The notes under the pieces were generated by a model. The model was given only the letters and a program-made list of their open reading frames with translations, made no database searches and had not been told where the DNA came from. Shown here in pieces: positions 1 through 9,798 of a stretch of DNA of 64,000 nt; within the stretch, counting starts at the first letter, position 1, and each line of letters begins with the position of its first letter. Source of the stretch: Buddleja alternifolia (Eukaryota; Streptophyta; Magnoliopsida; Lamiales; Scrophulariaceae); assembly GCA_019426215.1 (NCBI GenBank), contig CM033406.1, positions 4,355,001-4,419,000 of the forward strand, given 5' to 3'. The position numbers and the translations under genes are program-made.

Positions 1-280
1 GACTTGGTCCATACGGACGTGTGCGGGACAATGAGTGTGAGCACTCATGGTGACCAAAGTTACTTCATAATTTTTACTGATGATTGTTCACGGTATGGTT
101 ACTTATATCTTATGAGATATAAAAATGAATCTTTTGAGAAGTTTAAGGAGTTTAGAAATGAAGTAGAGAAACAACTTGGTAGAAGTATTAAGGCTCTTCA
201 ATCGGATCGAGGAGGAGAATACTTGTCCACCGAGTTTCTTGATTATCTTAGAGAGAATGGAATTCTCTCACAGTGGACAC
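1..280 (+). pseudogene. Copia B1 integrase core fragment, cut by the window edge and by element A1
   Basis: This is the catalytic-core start of a Ty1/copia integrase, the enzyme that joins retrotransposon cDNA to host DNA. The reading frame shows the first core aspartate (LVHTDVCG), the FTDD..RYGYLYLMRYK stretch and the second aspartate in LQSDRGGEY. It closely matches the integrase of element B2 (from about 38734). The frame stops where A1 begins at 281 and resumes at 5042 with the rest of the same pol. Bases 276-280 (GACAC) are the left target duplication of A1. The upstream gag, protease and 5' LTR lie outside the window. Confidence 0.88.
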
Positions 281-1675
281 TGTTGGGAATTATACGAATA
301 AAACTCAGCAGAAAGTAAATTTAATCCCCAAAGCCCGAATCATCTCTAATCCTCGTGTTTAATTGTGTATAGAAAAATTACCGTTCTCGCGTATGTTGAT
401 TTCTGAACGTGATCCTTTTCTCTAACGCCGAATTTGCCAACGTCTCTAATTCGTCACGCCGGAATCAAAAACAAAAAACTCCTCCTTTCTTCCTTGACAA
501 AGACGGCTAGAGAGAGAGAGAGGTGAGAGATTTTTTCTTGGAGAGAAAGTTATGTAAATTGTCCTGTGTTATTTTTCACCTTGCGATATATTTATGTCAT
601 TATGAAACAATAACACTAGCATGCAAGAGCCCTATTTGGGCGTCTATTTGGCCGCCCCTTAGTGGGCTCGGAAGCCTTCGGCTTTTCGTCTTGCTTGCTA
701 ATTAATTAATCAGATAATTTATTTATCCAATAAATAAATTGATAATCCAATTAATTCAATTCCTAATTAATTTATAATTCAATTTCTCCAAGAAATTAAT
801 TAACTCATTAATTTAATTAATTAATTAAATTATCCAACAATTAATTAATTAATTACGGCATCCAATGCCGTGAATTTCTCTCAAGTCTTTTTCCCATGTT
901 TTTCCTTTGGCACTTCCTTTAAGCGCGACTCTTTAGGTTCGTCTCAAAAGGCAATTGGGAGGAATCCAAAGGGGTGTGAGTGACACCTAGCCAGTCTCGT
1001 GGCTCACACCGTAACCCAATTGAGAACGAATGAATAGGATCATTTCAAACCTTTACGCCGTGAATACCGTACGTGTATAAACTTTATATTCTTATATCCC
1101 AGTCAAGTAAGAGTCATGGTTTAAAGTCAAACTCATATAACTTGACCATATGCCTAAGCTCAAAATAAGTTGAGGTATTTAGATGCTTTGGCCAAAGACT
1201 TTCATCCTCACTTATTCATGATCGCATAGGATATTTTACTCATTCACTTATGAGACAATAAATTCCATATTGCAAATCAGATAACAATGCTACTTGCCCA
1301 TCAAGTCGCACTTCGAGGTCAATTCCACCAACAGGTGATTTAAATCTAACTACTCTAATGACTGACTTGATGTCACAAGTACATCTTCAACTCGATTTCC
1401 CAGGTCAGAGGTTCACACGTACCTATCACTACTTATCAGTTTCATCATTGACTGTCAATGAGTGAATACCCATGTGAGGAACTGATGCGAGTCGTGTTCT
1501 AACATATAGTCCAACTGACATGTCTATGATATAAGTTCCCACTACCATTTCCATAGTGTACGACTGGCACTTTCTTTGTCGAAACTTACATCATACAAGT
1601 CTTTATTCACTACTGATGCCCAATCAATATTTCTTTGACTTGCGAACCCTTTTAGATGTCAAGGGTCAAACCCTT
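281..1675 (-). repeat. A1 3' LTR, missing its U3 start
   Basis: It aligns with 3305-4692 of the right-hand LTR from TGTTGGGAATTATACG to the shared AGGGTCAAACC, then diverges into gag-derived sequence. The missing part is the beginning of U3 in the element's own orientation. It contains an AT-rich block rich in TTAATTAA-type words (about 700-860). Confidence 0.85.
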
Positions 1676-1758
1676 TTAGCAGTCTCTTTTCCCTTGGGCT
1701 TCAATTGAGATTGTGCAGTGTTTAATTTGTTCATTAGCCAAGCTAAGTTGCATTCAAT

Positions 1759-2295
1759 CTAGTTGCAATTGAAGTTCATGACGAATTGGGAAAAAGAGTC
1801 AGGAAGGGACTGCAAGATAAGATCGGTCTGAAGTTGCGGGTTCATTGTAAAATCTAAAGCTTCCAATCTCTCGATCCTCGACATCATTTTGAGGACATGA
1901 TCCCCAACCTTCTCCCCTTCTATCATTTTGGCTCCGAATAGCTCTTTAGATATTTCATTTCTAGCAGTCCTACTGTGCTCACCATAGAGCTCGACCAAGT
2001 GCGCTAAGATAGCCCTCGCTGTGGTCATCTTGTCGTGGGACCTCTGTAGCTCATTCGCTATAGAGCCTAGATTGTACCCACGCACTCGGACGTCGTCCTT
2101 TACCCATTTTTCATGAGCTTCGACTTCTTCTTCATTGGCACGTGTTCTGGCAGGTGGAGCAGGAATATCGGTGTCCAACACGTATCCTAGAGACTCCATA
2201 TTGAGAACTATTCTCAAATTCCTTAGCCAATCCACGTAGTTGGGTCCGGTAAGGATATTCTTTTCGAGTAATACGGAAAGTGGGTTGATTGTCAT
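1759..2295 (-). CDS. Copia Gag (capsid-like) of A1, truncated
   Basis: This encodes about 178 residues of a Ty1/copia Gag, the protein that forms virus-like particles. The start is set at the Met of MTINPLSVLLEKNIL because this matches the Gag starts of the other copia elements here (G: MSNPLIAMLEK; B2: MAKNPLYTILE); an in-frame Met lies nine codons upstream. Family features are GPNYVDWLRNLR near the N-terminus, SKELFGAKM in the middle and LILQSLPDSF near the end. A stop after NFNCN breaks the frame; further Gag-like codons continue to about 1680 before the join with the LTR. The CCHC zinc knuckle and everything downstream are absent. Confidence 0.82.
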   Translation of the reverse strand: MTINPLSVLLEKNILTGPNYVDWLRNLRIVLNMESLGYVLDTDIPAPPARTRANEEEVEAHEKWVKDDVRVRGYNLGSIANELQRSHDKMTTARAILAHLVELYGEHSRTARNEISKELFGAKMIEGEKVGDHVLKMMSRIERLEALDFTMNPQLQTDLILQSLPDSFSQFVMNFNCN

Positions 2296-2322
2296 CTTTG
2301 AAAAATGAGAGAGATAAAACAA

Positions 2323-3289
2323 ATAGCTGCAGAAAATAAATCAGACTTAATTAGAATATTGGACTAAACTAATACCAAGTTTAAAATCAAAAGAAGCAAC
2401 CTAAGCCCATAGACATATGTCACCTTCACATAATACATGCTCGCGATAAATAAAACACTTATGTTGGTGATTAATAAAAATTAATTAGTCCAACTTAATT
2501 AATTTCCACAATAAAATTCCAAATTTTATTGATTCATATGAAAATAATCCTACTTATGAGAATTTTTTATTTAAATAAATAACTTAATAAATAAAATTGT
2601 CCAAGAGTTTATTAATTAATTATTTCATTCAAATAAAGATCAATAAAAACTATATTGGGCTTAATTTTATCAAAATTAAATTACCAACCATTGGCATATT
2701 CAAAATTAATTAATTAGGCCCAATAACTAATTTATTGAATTATCCACAATTTTAATCAAAACAATTTGGGCCCCTTTTTAATTAAATCCGGGTCATCATC
2801 CTTTTGACCCACCCGGATAACGAAAATAGCCCAAACACCTATTCAATTAAAATTTGGACCTTAGGAAAATATAACTCGACCGATTAGGGCCCGAGTCACG
2901 AAAACCCGGGCCCCGTAATAGGTCCGTGTGCTTGGCGCATGGCACGGTGTATGCCGTGCGCCCAGCGCACGGATTAATCGTGCTTAGCCGGACGCCCAGC
3001 GTGCAGCCAGGCCCTCCTACTGGTGCCGTGAAACGGCACGGCGTTGGGGGCCCACCCAGTGAGCACAGACTGCGCACACTTTTTGCGTCACGCTCGTCTT
3101 GGGGTTATACTTCTCCGATTCACATAAATTTTATATGCCCAGATTCGCAACTCATTAAAATACAACTTTTATGAAGAAACTGCAGCGAGATTCAGAACAT
3201 TTTCATATGAAAAACACGTTCAAAGAAGGCCTCAAAAATGGGAAAAAAACAGTCAATCACATAAGCAATTAAACACAGAATTCATAGAT
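2323..3289 (-). other. A1 5' leader with a GC-rich hairpin patch
   Basis: This is untranslated sequence between the primer-binding site and gag. The gag-proximal part is AT-rich. A GC-rich patch at about 2928-3046 holds several short inverted repeats, for example CGTGCG/CGCACG around CCCAG and TGCCGT/ACGGCA around GAA. Just before gag, the minus strand reads TTTATTTTCTGCAG, which looks like a pyrimidine-rich 3' splice site (AG at 2327-2328). Confidence 0.6.
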
Positions 3290-3303
3290 TGGCTCTGATA
3301 CCA
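3290..3303 (-). other. A1 primer-binding site
   Basis: On the minus strand this reads TGGTATCAGAGCCA, the standard copia primer-binding site complementary to the 3' end of initiator methionine tRNA. It lies one base inside the 5' LTR and fixes the orientation of A1. Confidence 0.93.
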
Positions 3304-3304
3304 C

Positions 3305-5036
3305 TGTTGGGAATTATACGAATAAAACGCATTAGAAAGTAAATTTAATTCCCAAAGCCCGAATCATCTCTAATCCTCCTGTTTAATTGTGTATACAAAA
3401 ATTACCGTTCTCGCGTATGTTGATTTCTGAACGTCATCCTTTTCTCTAACGCTGAATTTGCCAACGTCTCTAATTTGTCACGCCATAATCAAAAACAAAA
3501 AAATCCTCCTTTCTTCCTTGTCAAAGACGGCTAGAGAGAGACAAAGAGGTGGGAGACTTTTTCTTGGAGAGAAAGTTATGTAAATTGCCTTGTGTTATTT
3601 TTCACCTTGTGATATATCATTATGGAACAATAACACTAGCATGCAAGAGCCCTATTTGGGCGTCTATTTGGCCGCCCCTTAGTGGGCTCAGCAGCCTTCG
3701 GGCTTTCATCTTGCTTGCTAATTAATTAATCGGATAATTTATTTAACCAATAAATAAATTGATAATCCAATTAATTCAATTCTTATTAATTTATAATTCA
3801 ATTTCTCCAAGTAATTAATTAACTCATTAATTTTATTAATTAATTAAATTATCCAATAATTAATTAATTAATTATGTCATCCAATGTCGTGAATTTCTCT
3901 CAAGTCTTGTTTCCATGTTTTTCCTTTTGCACTTCCTTTAAGCGCGACTCTTTAGGTTTGTCTCAAAAGGCAATTGGGAGGAATCCAAAGGGGTGTGAGT
4001 GACACCTAGCCAGTCTCGTGGCTCACACCGTAACCCAATTGAGAACGAAAGAATAGGATCATTTCAAACCTTTACGCCGTGAATACCGTACATGTATAAA
4101 CCTTTTATTCTTATATCCCAGTCAAGTAAGAGTCATGGTTTAAAGTCAAACTCATATAACTTGACCATATGCCTAACCTCATCATAAGTCGAGGTATTTA
4201 AATTCTTTGGCCAAAGACTTTCATCCTCACTTATTCATGATCGCATAGGATATTTTACTCATTCACTTATGAGAGAATATATTTCATATTGCAAATCAGT
4301 TAACAATGCCACTTGCCCATCAAGTCGCACTTCGAGGTCGATTCGACCAATAGGTGATTTAAATCTAACTACTCTAATGACAGACTTGATGTCACAAGTA
4401 CATCTTCAACTCGATTTCTTAGGTCAGAGGTTCACACGTACCTATCACTACTTATCAGTTTCATCATTGACTGTCAATGAGTGAATACCCATGTGACGAA
4501 CTGATGTGAGTCGTGTTCGAACATATCAGTCCAACTAACACGTCTATGATATAAGTTTCCACTACCATTTCCATAGTGTACGATTGGCATTTTCTCTGTC
4601 GAAACTTACATCATACAAGTCTTTATTCACTATTGATGCCCACTCAATATTTCTTAGACTTGCGAACCCTTTTAGATGTCAAGGGTCAAACCATTCTAGG
4701 CAAAGCTTCAAAGAAAGAGGTTGGGCTATTCACTTCATTGATTTAACTTCACTTTACTTAAGATTAATGATAGGGGCCGACGGACAGCGAAGGCTCATTT
4801 AGTAGACAGCGACCAATTGCTTTGACCGCTACAGGAGCTTTTCCTCCTATCCCATAGGAGGTAGAAGGTTCGCCTTGTCATCAAGGACTTTACGTTGTTT
4901 ATTCACACCTTATAAATGCCTATAAGAAAACAACAATCAACTGCCTTATATTAAAAGAAAAACTATAGTTTAGTTACAATGTTTATGCCCTATAAATCTG
5001 TCCTCTTTATGGCATTCGAGGGCATATACTCTAACA
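3305..5036 (-). repeat. A1 5' LTR, complete
   Basis: This 1732-bp LTR runs TG...CA and in its own orientation starts TGTTAGAGTATATGCCC. It belongs to the same family as the LTR at 12456-14078. A stretch at about 4700-4850, including the near-repeated words ACAGCGAAGG and ACAGCGACC, has no clear match in the A2 LTR and may be a small insertion or subfamily difference. Confidence 0.88.
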
Positions 5037-5041
5037 GACAC

Positions 5042-7166
5042 CGCCCGGCACACCTCAACATAATGGGGTAGCCGAGCGTAGGAATCGAACATTACTAGAT
5101 ATGGTTCGATCTATGATGAGTTTCACTAAAGTTCCTAAGTCCATGTGGGGCTATGCTTTTGAAATGGCTGTCTATCTGTTGAATAGATCGCCTAGCAAGG
5201 CGGTGCCCAATACCCCATATGAAAGTTGGTGTGGAAAGACGCCCTCATATAATCATTTAAGAATATGGGGGTCTCCAGCTTATGCAAAGCATTTAGTGGG
5301 AGACAAATTGGACCCCAAGTCCTCTTTGTGCTTTTTTGTAGGATATCCAAAGAAAACTGTTGGATATTACTTCTACAGCCCAACGGAACAAAAGGTTATT
5401 GTTTTGAGATAGAAAAGGCGAGGCTGTACAACTTGATGAGGTCCATGAGAATGGATCAAGTTAAGAAATACAAATTAACCCACCCGACACTAACGAGGCT
5501 ACATCAAAAGCACCCACCGAAAACATACAACCTTTGAGGAGATCAAAGAGGATCTCAAAGGAGCCTGAAAGATGGCTAGGACTATTGCAAGAGGAGGGTT
5601 CTCAATATCCTCCTCTAGACTCTGATTCGAAGAGTTTTAAGAGTGCAATTTCTGACAATGATTGGAGAAAATGGCTAGAGGCCATGACATCCAAAATGGA
5701 CTCCATGTACTCCAACAAGGTATGGACCTTGGTTGACCCACCTGAGGGCATCAAGCCCATTGGCTGTAAGTGGGTTTACAAGCGAAAGCTTGGAGTCGAT
5801 GGAGAGGTTGTTACCTATAAGGCTCACCTTGTGGCAAAAGGATTTACTTAAAGACAATGGATTGGCTATGAGGAAACCTTCTTGCCAGTGGCTATGCTGA
5901 AATCCATTAGGATTATGCTTGTTATATCTGCATATTTTGATTATGAAATATGGCAGATGGATGTAAAGACTGTATTCCTCAATGGAGAAATTGAGGAAGA
6001 GATTTACATGCAACAGCCAGAGGGCTTTACATCCAAAGGGAGCGAGCACAAAGTGTGTAAACTCCAAAGGTCCATCTATGGACTTAAGCAAGATTCTCGA
6101 AGTTGGAACAAAAGTTTTGACACTATCATACAAGACTATGGATACGTTCAAAACGTTGAGGAGGCATGTGTGTATAAGAAAGGCAGCGGGAGCGCAGTCA
6201 CGTTCATCATACTTTATGATGATGACATCCTACTAATTGGAAGTGATGTAAGGATGATGTAGTCGACTAAAGTATGGCTCTCTAATAAATTCTCCATGAA
6301 AGATATGGGAGAGGCGTCCTACATACTAGGTATAAAGATCTATAGGGATAGATCGAGTAGGATGCTGGGTCTCTCCCAATCTGCATATCGATCGCGTACT
6401 CAAAAGATTTGAGATGGAAGAGTCCAAGAAGGGATTCTTGCCAATAGGACATGGCATCACACTTTCCAAGTCTATGTGCCCAAAGACTGAGGAAGAAAGA
6501 GTGAAAATGTCCAAAACTCCCTATACTTCTACAATAGGTAGTATAATGTACACGATGATATGCACAAGACCCGATGTAGCTTATGCATTGAGTGCGTGCA
6601 GTCGATATCAAGTGAATCCAGGCATGGTACACTAGAGTTCGGTGAAAAAAATCCTTAAGTATCTGAGGACAACTAAGGAGTTGTTCTTGATATACGGGCG
6701 AGGAGAATTAGAATTAGAGGGGTTTACTGATTCGGGTTTCCAATCCGACAAGGATGACTCGAAGTTGGTCTCTGGGTTTGTATTTCTGCTTAATGGCGGA
6801 GCGGTTAGCTGGAAGAGTTCCAAGCAAGCAACCATAGCCTACTCCACCACTGAAGCAGAATTCATTGTAGCAAATCAGGCTACAAAAGAAGTTGTTTGGA
6901 TGAGGAACTTCACCCAAGAATTGGGTGTCGTTCCATCCGTTGGGGATCCAGTGTGCAAAAGAGCCGAGGTCTCATCAGAAATCCAAACATGTTATGAGGA
7001 AATTCCGATTGATACGACAAATCATTGGAAGAGGCGACGTGCGAATGGAGCGCGTGCACACAGCGGACAACATAGCGGACCCACTCACCACACCCCTTAG
7101 CCAAAAAGTATTTGAAGGACATCTGGGAAGAATGGGCCTTAACTACATGGGCAATTGGTGCTAGGG
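5042..7166 (+). pseudogene. Copia B1 pol: integrase C-terminus, RT and RNase H, decayed
   Basis: This continues the integrase broken at 280. In order it shows the integrase C-terminal part (WGYAFEMAVYLLNRSPSK), the linker, the RT start (KPIGCKWVYKRKLG), RT motif A (QMDVKTVFLNG) and the RNase H region (SGFVFLLNGGAVSWKSSKQ). Breaks compared with B2 are a deletion of about 40 bp near 5400, a stop at about 5849-5851 where B2 has Gln, a stop near 6260, and a deletion of about 30 bp in RNase H near 6955. The RT YVDD box reads YDDD at 6215-6226. The order and lineage match B2, and the pol runs into its own polypurine tract and LTR. No functional polyprotein is possible. Confidence 0.88.
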
Positions 7167-7179
7167 CAAGTGGGAGATT
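7167..7179 (+). other. B1 polypurine tract
   Basis: GCAAGTGGGAGAT sits directly before the LTR start, the usual place for plus-strand cDNA priming in copia elements. The same word precedes the LTRs at 12456 and 41222. Confidence 0.85.
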
Positions 7180-8716
7180 TGTAGAGTTAGTGCCCGGCGC
7201 ACCAATTATTGGGCGCCATTCTTTGTAATAGTAACTCTAGAGTTAAACAATCGTTTTCTTATAAATAAAGTCAATCTCTTTTTATATGTGTGACATGTCT
7301 TTATTTTTAAATAAGTTTTTACTTTGGCTTAGAATAAAGTCCCGAAAGATCACACATAGCTATGGGACATCATTGCACATTGGGTGTGGCAATGATGGAA
7401 TATGTCTCGAAGACTGTGATCTTTAAAGATTGTTCTAAGTCGTGAAAGGGTTCGTCGAGATAAAGGGATATTGATGCAACCCAAAAGACTTGCTCATATG
7501 ATGCATACTCTGGGAGAAGTGTATCTCGTTCCATAGATACTGGCACGGTGAAAGCCAATGCATATATGAGGGTTGCCATTGTGGTAATGGGCGAATTGAA
7601 CAACCCCATCGAAATTCCTAAAATGGATTCCCAGTTGAATGTGGAACTTCCAGTGGTCTTGTAGTATAAGAGTAATCCTTATGGACCTAAGATTCCATTG
7701 GGTGTCTTATGCGTAACTGCGCATGTTCTTGATTTGTTACATGATCACATTAGATGATCGAATATGAGCAAACTCAGACATGCACGTCTTACGTAGTAAG
7801 GCACGTGAGAATCAAAAGGAATCTATCTCTGACATTAGCTAGTCGGTTAATCTCCTATGGTTACATAGTGAATCGACTTAAGGAATCTTCGGCCGAAGTA
7901 TGATATCTAAAGAGGCATAGGGTTTCCTTTAATTTTACTCTTTTAATTAATCTTGTAGAATTAATTAAATTAATGGACCTAGTAGAGTCCAAGTATTTTG
8001 TTTAATTGGGTGCAGCCCAAGTTAAATAAATAAATGTTGGAATTAGTTGGTTGGATTTAATTTGACTTGTATTTAATTGATGGGTTGAGCCTATAATTAA
8101 ATTAAGAAGTCAAAATTAAATCCTAAATCCAATTTACTTGTGTTGACCAATTTTACGAGTTAAAGATAAGGGAGGGGGCGTTTTTGATGTGGTGGAGGAG
8201 GAAAAGACTTTTCCCCTCCTCCAAGTCTTCATAGGATGAGGATTACTAGTGAGTTTAGGAGAAAGAAAGTTTCTTTTTCCTAATAGGACTCTAGGTAATC
8301 TTCACCTTTAAATAAGAGATGAAGAAGACTAAAATAATTAATCAAGAATTGCTGGAAAATTCGGCCCCCTCACTAGACCTAAAAATCAGCCACCTTCTCC
8401 CTCTTTCCAACAAGACGTCGTTCTATTCATGTGTTGAATTAAACGACTTTGAAAATATTCCTACCCTTCACATAATCAAGCCTAAGTTAAGCTTAGAATC
8501 GTTTTGTTGTCTAGCACGCAAGACAAGATGGTTGGTGAGTTGAACGAGGTGTGGATACATTTTAGAGGTGCGACGCTTGGAGCACTAAATAACGGGAGAT
8601 ACGAAAGGACGACGGGCAATTTCTTACCCAAGGGAAATTGTGTGGATTTGCACCATAGGGTTGCTGAGATCCAAAGTACGAGGTGAAGCGAAATTTTTGA
8701 AAGGTATAATTTTGCT
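7180..8716 (+). repeat. B1 3' LTR, truncated and internally deleted
   Basis: It starts TGTAGAGTTAGTGCCCGG (the family start is TGTTAGAG) and aligns with the B2 LTRs at 33463 and 41222. About 500 bp is missing near 7930, after GGGTTTCCT, compared with B2. The match ends near 8716, about 150 bp before the expected LTR end. The near-palindrome GGCGCACCAATTATTGGGCGCC lies at 7196-7217. A probable TATA-like box (TTTAAATAAG) is near 8308. Confidence 0.85.
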
Positions 8717-9158
8717 AAGAGGCGTCAAGCCAATTTCTAAGACTGACAATAAACATTGGCGCTCCATGTTTGAAGAGATAGTAAGAATAAAGAAGATGCT
8801 CACTAAGAAGCGAAAGCCAAGATACTACCAAGGCAGGCACAGGGTTCCGAACATTGATGTAGAATTTTTAGAAGGTATGGGTTTTAATCTATACGCGGCA
8901 TCGCTGAGAAGACCTATCAATTGGAAACCTTCCAACGACCGAATGCGTGACATTTACCATGATCTCATCATAATGCTAGGGATCCCTGCAAGGGAATGGG
9001 TGGAAAGGTTACTTGAGCTGAATCGAAGTGCTAAGAATCGAAGCGATGACTATGATGAAGTCTATCACACAACAATGATTGACATCGATCGAGTCTTGCT
9101 AGATCTAGCAAATGAAATCTATCAAGAAGAGGCTTCGAAGAAGCGACAAAGAAAATGA
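8717..9158 (+). CDS. Unrecognised ORF remnant, basic C-terminus
   Basis: An open frame begins inside the LTR before this point, but its LTR-derived start is probably an accident. From about 8717 it encodes roughly 147 residues that I do not recognise. Visible features are LTKKRKPRYYQGRHRVPNI, FLEGMGFNLYAASLRRPINW, a helical middle (MRDIYHDLIIMLGI) and a charged tail ending KKRQRK. No zinc knuckle, protease, RT or integrase motif is present. It is followed after about 260 bp by a polypurine tract and an LTR start, so it may be the last ORF of a Sirevirus-like copia element, where extra ORFs after pol are known. That link rests on position only. Confidence 0.45.
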
Positions 9159-9436
9159 TTCTCTATTAATCTATCTTTTATTTCTTTATGTATGAAGTTG
9201 CAAGTTATTTCTTTTATTTCTCTTTTTCTCTTTTTCTTTTAGTATAAATCATGTATGCTTTAAATTCCATATATATGAATGAATCCTGAAACATCTTGTT
9301 GAGGCTAATCTAACATTAGCTAACTTAATAACTTTCTAAATGCTAACTTATGATTATTTTGGGCTTTTCTTTGAACTCTTAATCTATAAAAGAGTTGTAA
9401 GAGTTAAGGTATTGACATCATCAAAAAGGGGGAAAC
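9159..9436 (+). other. 3' tail of a Sirevirus-like element with polypurine tract
   Basis: Non-coding sequence ends in CATCATCAAAAAGGGGGAAAC just before TGTTAGG at 9437. The word TCATCAAAAAGGGGG before an LTR is typical of Sirevirus/SIRE-type copia elements. The tract itself is at 9424-9434. Confidence 0.65.
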
Positions 9437-9795
9437 TGTTAGGAAATTTCATGTTAGATGTTTTAATGATGACAAGATAGGATTTTATGTCAGACCGCAG
9501 AATAATGTAAGTTTATGTTTTCATAGATCAATTGTATAAGCGTTTGAAGGTTTATAATTTTGTTAGGCTTGTAATTTTTATCTTTGTAGATTTTAGACTA
9601 AGTGTTGGATACCAAGTCGCTAGTAGATTCCTAGGTGAGACTATTGGAGATGAAGTTGAAGATCAGCGTTTGAAGTCAAGTGAAGATGAAGATTTGTTCT
9701 TAGCCTCTGTCAAACGCTAAAGGAATGTTTCAGGGTTGTTGAATCAAGTGCTCAAAGCACTCAAGCGATCAAAGGAAATGTAGTAGGCTTGGAAT
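9437..9795 (+). repeat. LTR D fragment (5' part)
   Basis: It starts TGTTAGGAAATTTCATG directly after a polypurine tract, so it is read as the start of a 3' LTR. It contains a chance ORF and is cut off near 9795, where copia integrase sequence of a different element begins. No second copy is in the window, so its end cannot be set. Confidence 0.55.
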
Positions 9796-9798
9796 AAA

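Larger units (their letters stand above)
281..5036 (-). mobile_element. A1: gag-only Ty1/copia LTR retrotransposon inserted in B1
   Basis: This is a 4756-bp element on the minus strand. It starts TGTTGGG and ends TCTAACA on the plus strand and is flanked by the 5-bp duplication GACAC (276-280 and 5037-5041). Its 5' LTR is on the right (3305-5036), followed inward by an initiator-Met primer-binding site, a leader of about 1 kb and gag. Gag then runs straight into the middle of the left LTR near 1676, so protease, integrase, RT, RNase H, the polypurine tract and about 340 bp of U3 are missing. The target was the integrase gene of B1. If it moved after the deletion it needed helper proteins; alternatively the deletion came after insertion. 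Confidence 0.9.

Noticed and set aside
7370..7609. A 79-codon antisense frame present at the same place in all three B LTRs (also 33654-33893 and 41413-41652)
   Set aside because: The copies are too similar for openness to mean anything, and most of their differences change the amino acid, so no selection is seen.
8319..8543. A 74-codon sense frame downstream of the TATA-like box in the B LTR, also at 44522-44746
   Set aside because: The frame is broken in the 5' LTR of B2 and has no recognisable motif; at most an upstream ORF.
9532..9720. A 62-codon frame in LTR D
   Set aside because: Lies wholly inside an LTR fragment, has no motif and overlaps the expected promoter region.
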